In this document: in pieces, positions 52,174-59,813 of the stretch | Numbering within the stretch: the stretch's first letter is position 1 | Layout of the letters: each line of letters opens with the position of its first letter | Source of the DNA: Bacteroidales bacterium | Lineage (GTDB): Bacteria; Bacteroidota; Bacteroidia; Bacteroidales; UBA932 | Direction of reading: 5' to 3' | NCBI GenBank assembly: GCA_016281015.1 | Contig: JAEEHS010000007.1 | Coordinates: 30,829 to 94,828, forward strand | Length of the DNA stretch: 64,000 bases | Program-made: the position numbers and the translations under genes | The notes under the pieces: generated by a model | Told to the model about the DNA's origin: nothing | The model's database searches: none | Seen by the model: only the letters and a program-made list of their open reading frames with translations

Positions 52174-53058
52174 ATGCAAGAAAGAAAAAGAAACTGGAAG
52201 GACAGAAAGGACGGATGGTATCTGAGCGGGCTGGATTCGATGCATGTGATGATGCCGTACCTGTTCGGGCCCCGGAGTATCAATGAGGCCGTCCTCGGCG
52301 AAGTCGTGGACCTCACGGAGGTGGACAAATACCTCTCGGAAAAGAATGCCGCCGGTCCTGATTTCAAATACACCTGGTTCCATGTCATCGCCGCAGTCCT
52401 GGCGAAGACCATCCTGCTCCGTCCGAAGATGAACTGGTTCATTTCCGGACACCGTTATTATGAGCGGAAACAGATCGAAGTGGCCTTCAACGTCAAGCGC
52501 CAGTTCGCCGACGAGTCGGAAGAAGCCATGGCCAAATTCACCCTGGATCCGGAAGGAGGCTCCCCGTTGGAGCAGGTCCATGACTATGTGAAGCATTTTG
52601 TCCGCAAGGTCCGCGTCGAAGACAAGACGGAAGGGATAACCAATTCCCTGGAGATTGTCAAGAACCTCCCGCGGCCCCTTTTCCGCCTCATGGCCTGGTC
52701 CCTGAGAAAACTGGAATACCATGGACTTTATCCCCAGGCGCTCGCCAAGGATGACCCCAGCTATTCCAGCGTTTACCTGACGAACCTCGGGAGCATCAAG
52801 ATGAACGCCGACTACCACCATCTTTTCGACTGGGGCACGGTCTCCTTTTTCGTCACCATCGGCGAAAAGAAGCTCCGGCCCTTCTGGCAAGAAGACGGAA
52901 CGGCAGAGCTTCGAAACACCATCAAACTCGGCATGACTGTGGACGAACGCATCGCCGACGGCTATTATTTCGCAAAAACCCTCCGGCTGATGCGTTATCT
53001 CTTCGCCCATCCCCACTTGCTGGACGAGCCCGCATCCACCCCGGTAGAATTCGAATAA
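52174..53058 (+). CDS. 2-oxoacid-dehydrogenase-E2/CAT-fold acyltransferase-like protein
   Basis: 294 residues, no lipoyl or subunit-binding domain. It covers only the chloramphenicol-acetyltransferase-like catalytic fold: YTWFHVIAAVLAKTILLRPK, YSSVYLTNLGSIKMNADYHH, and the terminal motif MTVDERIADGYYFAKTL. In E2 enzymes this motif is DHRxxDG with catalytic His; here the His is replaced by Glu while Asp-Gly remain. It may therefore be a binding protein or use another base. The acyl-CoA ligase 12 bp downstream suggests acyl-CoA as ligand. Confidence 0.75.
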   Translation: MQERKRNWKDRKDGWYLSGLDSMHVMMPYLFGPRSINEAVLGEVVDLTEVDKYLSEKNAAGPDFKYTWFHVIAAVLAKTILLRPKMNWFISGHRYYERKQIEVAFNVKRQFADESEEAMAKFTLDPEGGSPLEQVHDYVKHFVRKVRVEDKTEGITNSLEIVKNLPRPLFRLMAWSLRKLEYHGLYPQALAKDDPSYSSVYLTNLGSIKMNADYHHLFDWGTVSFFVTIGEKKLRPFWQEDGTAELRNTIKLGMTVDERIADGYYFAKTLRLMRYLFAHPHLLDEPASTPVEFE

Positions 53059-53070
53059 CACCACTTCACT

Positions 53071-54762
53071 ATGACCTTTAACCTGGAAAATGTGGCGACT
53101 CCCTGGCTCAGCCATTACGGAGAAGTGCCTTTTCACCTCAATTACAGCGACTCTTCCATGGCCGATACCGTGCTGGACACGGCGGCCGCCAATCCCGACT
53201 TCCCGGCGCTTTCTTTCATGGGGCGGAAGATTCCCTACAAGCGCATGGCCGCCGAAATCGACCGGACGGCTCGCGCTTTCCATCATATCGGCGTCCGGCC
53301 GGGCATGCGCGTTCTGGTCTGTATGCCGAACGTACCACAGGCCATCTACTGCCTATACGGGCTGAACCGGATCGGCGCCATCGCCTCGATGGTCCATCCC
53401 CTTTCAGCCATCGGCGAGATCGCCTACTACCTCAGGGAAGCCGAGTGCGACTATGCTGTAACGCTGGACCAGTTCTATGCGAAGTTTCTGGAAGTCCAGC
53501 AGGAGTATCCCCTCGGACGCCTGGTTATCGCCAAGGTTTCGGACGAGCTTCCCTTCCCGCTTAGCATTATACAAAAAGTTTTGACCGAAAGAAAGTTCCC
53601 AAAGGTCAAAGCAAGTAATGCTTTATATTGGACAGACTTCATCAAGGGCGGTGAGGCGGTCAAGGAGGATATCTTTGTCCACAAGGATCCGCTCACCGAA
53701 GCCGTCGTCCTGTTCTCGGGCGGCACGACCGGAGTCACCAAAGGCATCATGCTGTCCGACTTGAATTTCAACGCACTGGCGCGACAGACGGAGGCGATGT
53801 GCCACGAGACGGTCCGCCACGCCAAGATGCTGGCTGCCATGCCGGTGTTCCATGGATTCGGGCTCGGCGTCTGTATCCACACGATGATGGTCTGTGGCGG
53901 TACCTCCATCCTGGTTCCCCGCTTCAATGTCAAGAGCTACGCCCAGCTCATCAAGAAAACCCGGCCCAACTTCATTGCCGGCGTCCCGACGCTGTTTGAA
54001 GCCATTACGCGGAACCGCTACCTGGACGGGGCCGACCTGAGCTGCCTGAAGGGCGTTTTTTCCGGCGGCGATTCGCTGACCATCGAGCTGAAAAAGAAAT
54101 TCGACAAGTTCCTCGCCGAACACAATGCCTCCGTCCGCGTCCGGGAAGGATATGGCACGACGGAATGTGTGACGGCTTGCTGCCTGACCCCCTACAACAA
54201 AGAAAAGGAAGGCAGCATCGGTCTCCCTTATCCGGACACCTATTTCAAGATCTGCAAGGTCGGTTCGCAGGAGGAAGTTCCTTTCGGCGAAGAAGGTGAG
54301 ATCTGCCTAACGGGTCCCTCCCGCATGATCGGCTACATCCACCATGAGGAAGAGAATGCCGCGACGCTGCAGACCCATCCGGACGGCCACATCTGGCTCC
54401 ATACCGGGGACCTCGGCGTGATGGACGAGGAAGGATTCGTCTATTTCCGCCAGCGGATCAAACGGATGATCGTCACGAGCGGCTACAATGTCTATCCGTC
54501 CCAGATCGAAAACATCCTGGAGGGCCACCCCGCGGTCCAGCGCAGCTGCGTCATCGGGGTTCCCGATCCGTACAAGATGCAGAAAGTCAAGGCCTTCCTG
54601 GTATTGAAGGACGGCGAGCACGATACGCCAGAGCTGCGCGAGGACATCATGGACTACTGCAAAAAGCACATCGCCAAATATGCCCTTCCTGCAGAAATAG
54701 AAATACGTGACTCCCTGCCGACGACCCTCGTCGGAAAGGTTGCGTACACCAAGTTGCAGTAA
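53071..54762 (+). CDS. AMP-forming acyl-CoA ligase
   Basis: 563 residues of the ANL superfamily. The P-loop is VLFSGGTTGVTKGIMLS, motif A5 is REGYGTTECVTA, A7 is WLHTGDLGVMDEEGFVYF, and A8 is RIKRMIVTSGYNVYPSQIEN. The A10 lysine lies in PTTLVGKVAYTKLQ at the C-terminus. It activates a carboxylic acid, probably fatty, with ATP and CoA in the cytoplasm. It forms an operon with the E2-like protein and, by a TAATG overlap, with the AlkZ-related gene. The exact acid is unknown. Confidence 0.9.
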   Translation: MTFNLENVATPWLSHYGEVPFHLNYSDSSMADTVLDTAAANPDFPALSFMGRKIPYKRMAAEIDRTARAFHHIGVRPGMRVLVCMPNVPQAIYCLYGLNRIGAIASMVHPLSAIGEIAYYLREAECDYAVTLDQFYAKFLEVQQEYPLGRLVIAKVSDELPFPLSIIQKVLTERKFPKVKASNALYWTDFIKGGEAVKEDIFVHKDPLTEAVVLFSGGTTGVTKGIMLSDLNFNALARQTEAMCHETVRHAKMLAAMPVFHGFGLGVCIHTMMVCGGTSILVPRFNVKSYAQLIKKTRPNFIAGVPTLFEAITRNRYLDGADLSCLKGVFSGGDSLTIELKKKFDKFLAEHNASVRVREGYGTTECVTACCLTPYNKEKEGSIGLPYPDTYFKICKVGSQEEVPFGEEGEICLTGPSRMIGYIHHEEENAATLQTHPDGHIWLHTGDLGVMDEEGFVYFRQRIKRMIVTSGYNVYPSQIENILEGHPAVQRSCVIGVPDPYKMQKVKAFLVLKDGEHDTPELREDIMDYCKKHIAKYALPAEIEIRDSLPTTLVGKVAYTKLQ

Positions 54763-55427
54763 TGTCCATCGGCGTCCATACGACCCGTCTCACCGAACCG
54801 CTCGTTACCGGCTGGGAGAGCATGTACAGACTGATTCGGCAGGTCGGTCTTCTCCCCTTTTTCGAGAATCCCATTCCGGGCTTTTCCCTGGAAGAGCACA
54901 CGGATGCAGAGCATTGGTTCACGGATGAAAGCCTGGGTCCATGGGATTGGAAAATCGACTGCCTCCAGACCGGAGATATTGTCTACGGGAAGTATCTCTG
55001 GGGCGGAAAGGCGGCCTTTTCGACTCCTTCCGTTTACCGGGAGCTGATGAATTACCGGCGATCGCTGCCGAAATACGCCCCGTCAGCGCAGCTTCAGCCC
55101 ATCCTGGACTTTCTCGCGGAGAACGGTGCCATCTCCATCACCGAAGTGCGCCGGCTGATGGGCGTCAAAAAAAGCGCGGCTGACGCGATGATGACCCGGC
55201 TCCAGATGGGGACGCGGGTCGTTACGGGCGATATCACGCGGGTGTACCGGGGCAGCGACCTCCATTACAATGGCTGGCAGCGGAGCTCCTTCTGTGCTCC
55301 TGACGACCTGTATGACGACATGCGCTCTTCCCGCTCGCCTCAGGATTCTTACGCCTGGCTTTGCGACCTGGTTCGCCGAGTCGCCGGCGACGTTCCGGAC
55401 AAAGTCCTTCTCAAACTGCTCGGCTGA
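54762..55427 (+). CDS. AlkZ-related (YcaQ/HTH_42-like) protein
   Basis: 221 residues. LGPWDWKIDCLQTGDIVYGKYLWGG and VYRELMNYRRSLP resemble proteins annotated as AlkZ-related, distant relatives of the AlkZ/YcaQ interstrand-crosslink DNA glycosylases. A winged-helix segment ILDFLAENGAISITEVRRLM is followed by KKSAADAMMTRLQMGTRVV. The catalytic QxQ or QxD motif of true AlkZ is not visible. DNA binding through the winged helix is likely; glycosylase activity is doubtful. The start overlaps the ligase stop by one base. Confidence 0.6.
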   Translation: MSIGVHTTRLTEPLVTGWESMYRLIRQVGLLPFFENPIPGFSLEEHTDAEHWFTDESLGPWDWKIDCLQTGDIVYGKYLWGGKAAFSTPSVYRELMNYRRSLPKYAPSAQLQPILDFLAENGAISITEVRRLMGVKKSAADAMMTRLQMGTRVVTGDITRVYRGSDLHYNGWQRSSFCAPDDLYDDMRSSRSPQDSYAWLCDLVRRVAGDVPDKVLLKLLG

Positions 55428-55445
55428 TACGAGTCTCCTTATCAT

Positions 55446-55562
55446 ATAAAAACACAAATCATCCGACTGATTGCTGAAGGAAAGACGACTCCGAACATAG
55501 CAGCCGCTCTGGGCCTGGCAGCCCTGGTGCTGTCAAGAAAATGCTCGGTGAAGTAAAATAGC
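55446..55562 (+). pseudogene. Remnant of a LuxR-type HTH (response-regulator tail)
   Basis: In one frame from 55455 the DNA reads QIIRLIAEGKTTPNIAAALG, the first two helices of a NarL/LuxR HTH (family pattern eI.rLiaeGkt.keIA..L). It continues after a shift of frame with PGAVKKMLGEVK ending at a stop near 55562, resembling the recognition helix and end (TVK..kkmL..v). No start codon, receiver domain or full HTH is present. It lies in the 302-bp spacer 55428-55729, which holds no intact gene. Confidence 0.4.
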
Positions 55563-55588
55563 GGCACCATCCCGTGCCGGGCTTTTTG
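55562..55588 (+). terminator. Weak rho-independent terminator
   Basis: CGGCAC (55562-55567) pairs with GTGCCG (55574-55579) around CATCCC, followed after GGC by five T (55583-55587). It would end transcripts of the AlkZ-related operon or of the former LuxR-type gene. Confidence 0.45.
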
Positions 55589-55631
55589 TGTCCGACGGAG
55601 CCGTTCCGGTAGATGAGCACGGCAAGCCTTA

Positions 55632-55649
55632 TGCTCATTGCTCGCTCTC
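55632..55649. repeat. 18-bp direct repeat, copy 1, flanking the GNAT module
   Basis: tgctcattgctcgctctc recurs with one mismatch at 56728-56745. Similarity continues weakly for about 90-100 bp downstream of both copies (shared short blocks such as actttA, agaccaat and ctcag). The two copies bracket the acetyltransferase and its small partner gene. Confidence 0.5.
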
Positions 55650-55729
55650 CAGCTATGGAGCACTTCGGCCTCAATACTTTACCAGATCCCTCCTCCTCGA
55701 TAATCTTCACATCTGCTGACAGACCAATC

Positions 55730-56275
55730 TCAGTATTTCATCTTTTTTAGATCAAAATACATAAGTACAGTTTCATCGGATTCTAATGGAGGTGCAAGTA
55801 TCTGAAATCCATTCTTTATATAGAATCCGACAGCCTCCTTAAGTGCATCAACGGTGACAAAACGACAACCGGAAATCCTGTTCTCCAACAAGGTCTGCTT
55901 GATATAATTGATGGATATTCTCCCAAAGGATTGTCCTTCGTAATCTTTTGACACGGCGAGCCGACCAATTTTAACAGCAGGATAGGATTGTCTACGTTTG
56001 GCATTTGGAATCTCCCTGGAAAGCCGATTCCACACTGTTTTGTCAGAAAGGTCCCTCTCGACCTTGTCATTTAGCAATGAAAAATAGGCCACGGTTTTGC
56101 CCATGACATCATCTTCAAAGACATATGTCTCAGCCAGTAATTCCAGTGCGTGGTGTCTAGCATTGGGGATGTTAGTATCTTCTTCCAGAAGGAAGTCGTT
56201 CAAAAGATCTACCCTGCAATCGAAAGGCTTTACTTGTTCCGCATTTGGATTGAATTTCTTCAGTGTAATAGCCAT
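55730..56275 (-). CDS. GNAT acetyltransferase, toxin-like (TacT/AtaT type candidate)
   Basis: 181 residues from ATG 56273-56275 (MAITLKKFNPNAEQVKPFDC). DLLNDFLLEEDTNIPNARHH matches the N-terminal part of GNAT toxins (family pattern l..fLr..A). AVKIGRLAVSKDYEGQSFGR is the acetyl-CoA loop (Q/R-x-x-G), and VTVDALKEAVGFYIKNGFQI the C-terminal fold. Such enzymes acetylate aminoacyl-tRNA and block translation. A 50-residue gene ends 4 bp upstream and has the position and size of an antitoxin. The usual DUF1778 ribbon-helix-helix partner is not there. The locus is AT-richer than its surroundings. Confidence 0.7.
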   Translation of the reverse strand: MAITLKKFNPNAEQVKPFDCRVDLLNDFLLEEDTNIPNARHHALELLAETYVFEDDVMGKTVAYFSLLNDKVERDLSDKTVWNRLSREIPNAKRRQSYPAVKIGRLAVSKDYEGQSFGRISINYIKQTLLENRISGCRFVTVDALKEAVGFYIKNGFQILAPPLESDETVLMYFDLKKMKY

Positions 56276-56279
56276 ATTT

Positions 56280-56432
56280 CTAAAACGCCGCGATACTCTT
56301 ACACCATTCGTAATCTTTTTGTGCCTGTGCTTTCTCCTCCTCGGAAACCGGCACGACATTATGCACCGCTTTCTCAAAGCGGTAAGCATCTTCTCCGGTA
56401 AGAACCGGGGTCTCTTTTATCGGTTTCGCCAT
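56280..56432 (-). CDS. 50-residue small protein, candidate antitoxin or accessory partner of the GNAT protein
   Basis: Start ATG 56430-56432, stop 56280-56282. The protein begins MAKPIKETPVLTGEDAYRFE and ends QKDYEWCKSIAAF, acidic and helical in the middle (VSEEEKAQAQKD). I recall similar short proteins (MAKPIKETPVL-type) directly upstream of GNAT genes in other Bacteroidales. No DNA-binding motif is obvious. It lies 4 bp from the GNAT start, so the two are co-translated. Function as a neutraliser is inferred from size, order and partner only. Confidence 0.6.
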   Translation of the reverse strand: MAKPIKETPVLTGEDAYRFEKAVHNVVPVSEEEKAQAQKDYEWCKSIAAF

Positions 56433-56589
56433 ACCTATTTAACTTTGTAAAAAAGAACTATATTAAAACTGCTATTGGGCCTTAAGCGCAAATGAGTTCC
56501 TGATTGATGAATGTCCGAGCTTGTATCGTGTCTTCAAACAACTTCAAAAGCACTTCTGCAAATATACAAAAAGTTTGAATTGGACAAAG

Positions 56590-56720
56590 CAGAAAGATAA
56601 AAAAAGACTATTGCGATTCGCTGGCGGGCACGGGTCAGGAGAACGCGATACGCGTTAATCATATACTTTGGGTTCTCCCGGGATTCCATTTATTCTTCTC
56701 GTTGAACTTATTGAACCCCC
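56590..56720 (-). pseudogene. Remnant of a DUF2075 helicase C-terminus
   Basis: On the minus strand one frame reads KYMINAYRVLLTRARQRIAI (56608-56669), the final motif of DUF2075/Schlafen-like helicases (family: l.NaYRVLLTRar.g.vif.p). About 25 bases earlier another frame reads FNEKNKWNPG, which resembles the stretch preceding it in the family, so a frameshift separates the two. The rest of the gene is gone. It sits in the 435-bp spacer 56433-56867, in which I see no intact gene. Confidence 0.5.
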
Positions 56721-56727
56721 GGAGCCG

Positions 56728-56745
56728 TGCTCATTCCTCGCTCTC
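56728..56745. repeat. 18-bp direct repeat, copy 2
   Basis: tgctcattcctcgctctc matches 55632-55649 at 17 of 18 positions in the same orientation. The copies are 1096 bp apart. Confidence 0.5.
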
Positions 56746-56867
56746 ATGGGCGGAGAAATAATCTCAAGTCACTTTAATTTAGTGCGCAAGACCAATGTCT
56801 TGATAATCTCAGGTAATTCAGCTGAAAATAATTAAATTTGCATGATTAAGCTGCAAATAACATATTC

Positions 56868-57476
56868 ATGGAGAAGTTAACTACGCGGAAACTCGTTGAT
56901 GGATACCATAGGGCATTCATTGACTCTACGCGTGAATCCGATCCAGCCTTTTCTCCCAGCCTCGTATCGAATTCTCATGGAAGGAAGGTTCTGACTGTCA
57001 TCGAGAAAGAAATGAAAGGTTGCGACGATTTGTTTATCAGTGTGGCCTTTATCACGATGGGTGGGATTGCACCACTGCTGGGAACGCTGAAAGACCTGGA
57101 GAAACAAGGTACCCGAGGACGCATCCTGACTACCGACTACTTGATGTTTAGTGACCCAAGAGCTCTGGATAAACTCGCATCACTGAGTAATCTAGACGTC
57201 AGAGTATTCAAGACGGGAGAAAATAACGTGGGCTTCCACACCAAAGGTTATATGTTCCATAACGGGGACAATCTTCGTATAATAGTTGGAAGTTCAAACC
57301 TTACTCAAGATGCAATTACCAAAAACCATGAGTGGAATACCCGTTTAGTTTCTTCCATGAATGGTGCTTATGCCAAAGACATCGAGGCCGAGTTTAACGA
57401 TCTATGGGAATCATCTGTCTGCTATGAAGAATATCGTGACGAATACGCCGGCCTTTACTGTAGATATCTTCAATGA
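56868..57476 (+). pseudogene. PLD-like N-terminal part of a helicase/DUF3427 protein (gene broken)
   Basis: Starting at ATG 56868, 202 residues. VIEKEMKGCDDLFISVAFIT and GFHTKGYMFHNGDNLRIIVG followed by SSNLTQ give one phospholipase-D-type HxK motif with the following Asn/Ser, as in the N-terminal nuclease-like domain of PLD-SF2-helicase-DUF3427 proteins. The genuine family sequence ends near residue 190 (FNDLWESSVCYEEY). The last 12 residues are the downstream helicase reading frame translated out of phase. The missing centre should carry the DEAD/DEAH ATPase. See the next entry. Confidence 0.75.
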
Positions 57477-58836
57477 GGGCGTAGATGTCCCTGAAATCAA
57501 TCAGGTTATATTGCTACGTCCCACTGAATCTCCCATTATTTTTGTCCAGCAACTTGGTCGTGGACTTCGCAAAGCCGAAGGAAAAGAGTTTGTCATCGTC
57601 CTTGACTTTATTGGGAATTATCAGACCAACTACATGATCCCCATTGCACTCTCTGGGGATAGAACAGGCAATAAGGATAATATCCGACGCTCCCTGATGG
57701 AGGGGAATAACATAATCAAGGGATCCTCTACTATCTATTTCGACGAAATAGCGCGCGAGCGGATTTATAAATCCATCGATGCTGCGGACCTTAATCAAAT
57801 CCGCCTGCTGAAGAAAGAATATCAGTCCCTGAAGTATAAACTTGGGCGTATCCCTCATCTTAAGGAGTTCGATGAAATGGGAGAATTGGATCCGCTCCGT
57901 ATCATTGATAAGAAAGGGTCTTACGAAGCTTTCCTTCGGGATTATGAAGATGATTTCACGGTAAAATGGTCCGATAAGCAATACCAGTTTTTGGAGTTTA
58001 TATCCCGAAAGTTTGCTTCCGGGATGCGAATCCATGAACTGGCCCTGCTTCGTATTCTGATTGATGAGTCCGAGCTCGCCGATTTGTGGGAGACGTTGCT
58101 TTTAAATCGTTATGGAATTACTCTTGATGAGGCAGCGAGAAATAATGTCGCCGCTGTTTTACGAGGCGATTTCTTCCGTGGAGAGCGCTTTCATGTCTGC
58201 TTGGCAGAGCAAAAAGAAGGGCGGTTCTTCCTTTCCGATTTGTTCGCAAAAGCTCTTATTGACGACACATTCAAAGCAGCTGTTCGAGAGTTGCTCGAAT
58301 TTGGCATTTACCGTTATAAGCGGGACTATGCCAAGCCCTATAATGGCACTCAGTTTAATTTGTATAAGAAATATACTTACTCAGAAGTATGTTGGTTGCT
58401 CGGATGGAAAAAGGAGGAGGTCTCCTTGAATATTGGCGGTTACAAATACGACTCATACTCAAAGACTTATCCCGTTTTCATCAATTACGAGAAAGACGAG
58501 GATATTACCGCCACTACACGTTATGAGGACAGATTTACAGATCCATCCTCGTTAACTGCCATTTCAAAAAGCCGTAGAACGGTAGAATCCGATGATGTTC
58601 AAAATGCCGTCCATAGCGAAGAGCGAGGTATTCTTATGCCACTATTTGTAAGAAAAAACAAAGACGATCAGTCGTCAAAAGATTTTTATTTCATGGGTAC
58701 TATGCGTCACAATGGTCACCTCCATCAATTTGTGATGAATGATACAGATGACGTTACTGCCGTTGAAATTGGCTATAAACTTGATACACCGGTCGAAAGC
58801 AATTTATACGAGTATATTACGGAACAATCACTATGA
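57361..58836 (+). pseudogene. Helicase motif V-VI end and DUF3427 domain, out of frame with its N-terminus
   Basis: The open frame begins at 57361, but only sequence from about 57433 is genuine. TVDIFNEGVDVPEINQVILL and FVQQLGRGLRKAEGKEFVIV are SF2 helicase motifs V and VI, and a DUF3427 domain runs to LYEYITEQSL. Walker A, DEAD box and motif III are absent, and the frame is shifted relative to the PLD part. An internal deletion of roughly 1.1-1.3 kb, judged from the usual domain sizes, would explain both facts. The protein cannot be a functional helicase. It overlaps the Nudix gene by 4 bp. Confidence 0.78.
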
Positions 58837-59261
58837 AACAAATCGAAGTCGTTGCTGCAATCATACGCAAAGGAGATAAGGTTTTTGCAACGCAGCGTGG
58901 ATATGGAGAATTCAAAGATTGGTGGGAATTCCCCGGCGGAAAAATGGAAAAAGGGGAAACGCCGGAGCAGGCGCTCGTTCGTGAGATTCACGAAGAATTG
59001 GATGCAAGTATCAGAGTAGACAAGTTTTTGTACACTGTCGAATGGGATTACCCTACATTCCATCTTACTATGCATTGTTATATGTCCTCTTTGCTTGACG
59101 AAGCCCTTCATTTAAACGAGCATGAGGCTGCAAGGTGGCTGGGAAAAGAAGACCTCCATTCTGTCAACTGGCTTCCAGCCGACGAGATTCTTCTGCCTTT
59201 GATTGCTAAAGAATTAGACTGTAAAAAAGAGGCAGGAAAGACGGCCTCAGAGCGTTATTAA
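58833..59261 (+). CDS. Nudix hydrolase, MutT-like (8-oxo-dGTPase type)
   Basis: 142 residues. The Nudix box is complete: GGKMEKGETPEQALVREIHE followed by EL (GX5EX7REVxEEL). AAIIRKGDKVFATQRGYGEFKDWWEFP is typical for MutT-like nucleotide-pool sanitisers. It starts inside the end of the DUF3427 reading frame (ATGA overlap), so it was co-translated with the helicase and seems to be the surviving member of that unit. The 3' end overlaps the phosphatase gene by 15 bp. Confidence 0.88.
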   Translation: MKQIEVVAAIIRKGDKVFATQRGYGEFKDWWEFPGGKMEKGETPEQALVREIHEELDASIRVDKFLYTVEWDYPTFHLTMHCYMSSLLDEALHLNEHEAARWLGKEDLHSVNWLPADEILLPLIAKELDCKKEAGKTASERY

Positions 59262-59696
59262 CATGGCCTCACATCCTTCGAGGAGGTCCTGGAAGGTTTC
59301 TTCAAAATCGCCTGTGTACCAGGGGTCGGCGACGTCTCGGCCCACGCCGGTATAGGACATCATCAGGTGGATCTTCCCTTCCGGGTCCATCGGTATGATC
59401 CTTCGGATCAGCCGGAGGTTGGAAGCGTCCATGCAGATGATGCGGTCGAAGCGCTCATAATCGGATGGAACAACCCGCCGGGCCCGTTTTCCGGGATCGA
59501 ACCAGACGCCATGCTGGGCCAGGCAGCGTTTTGCGGGTGGATAAATGGGGTTCCCCCTTTCTTCATCCGATACGGCGGCAGACTCAATATAGAAGCGTTC
59601 GCCAAGCCCCCTGGACTTGACAAGCGCCTTGAGAATGAACTCGGCCATGGGACTGCGGCAGATATTACCATGGCAGACAAAAAGGATCCGTTTCAT
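59247..59696 (-). CDS. Low-molecular-weight protein-tyrosine phosphatase
   Basis: 149 residues. The P-loop is FVCHGNICRSPMAEFIL (CxxNxCRS), and the catalytic acid loop is VADPWYTGDFEETFQDL. IICMDASNLRLIRR is also conserved. It dephosphorylates phosphotyrosine or, in some bacteria, arginine-phosphate, often with a tyrosine kinase of exopolysaccharide export, but none is near. It is probably monocistronic; the 117-bp gap upstream contains no clear gene. Confidence 0.93.
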   Translation of the reverse strand: MKRILFVCHGNICRSPMAEFILKALVKSRGLGERFYIESAAVSDEERGNPIYPPAKRCLAQHGVWFDPGKRARRVVPSDYERFDRIICMDASNLRLIRRIIPMDPEGKIHLMMSYTGVGRDVADPWYTGDFEETFQDLLEGCEAMLITL

Positions 59697-59813
59697 ATTA
59701 ACGGGACAAAGATAATCACTTTTTCTTAATCGGGCCAGCCCTTCTTCTTGTGCTGATCATGAACATACGCGACGGAAGGCTCTACAAGGGCAATTCCAGC
59801 TACAGCGCTGCTG

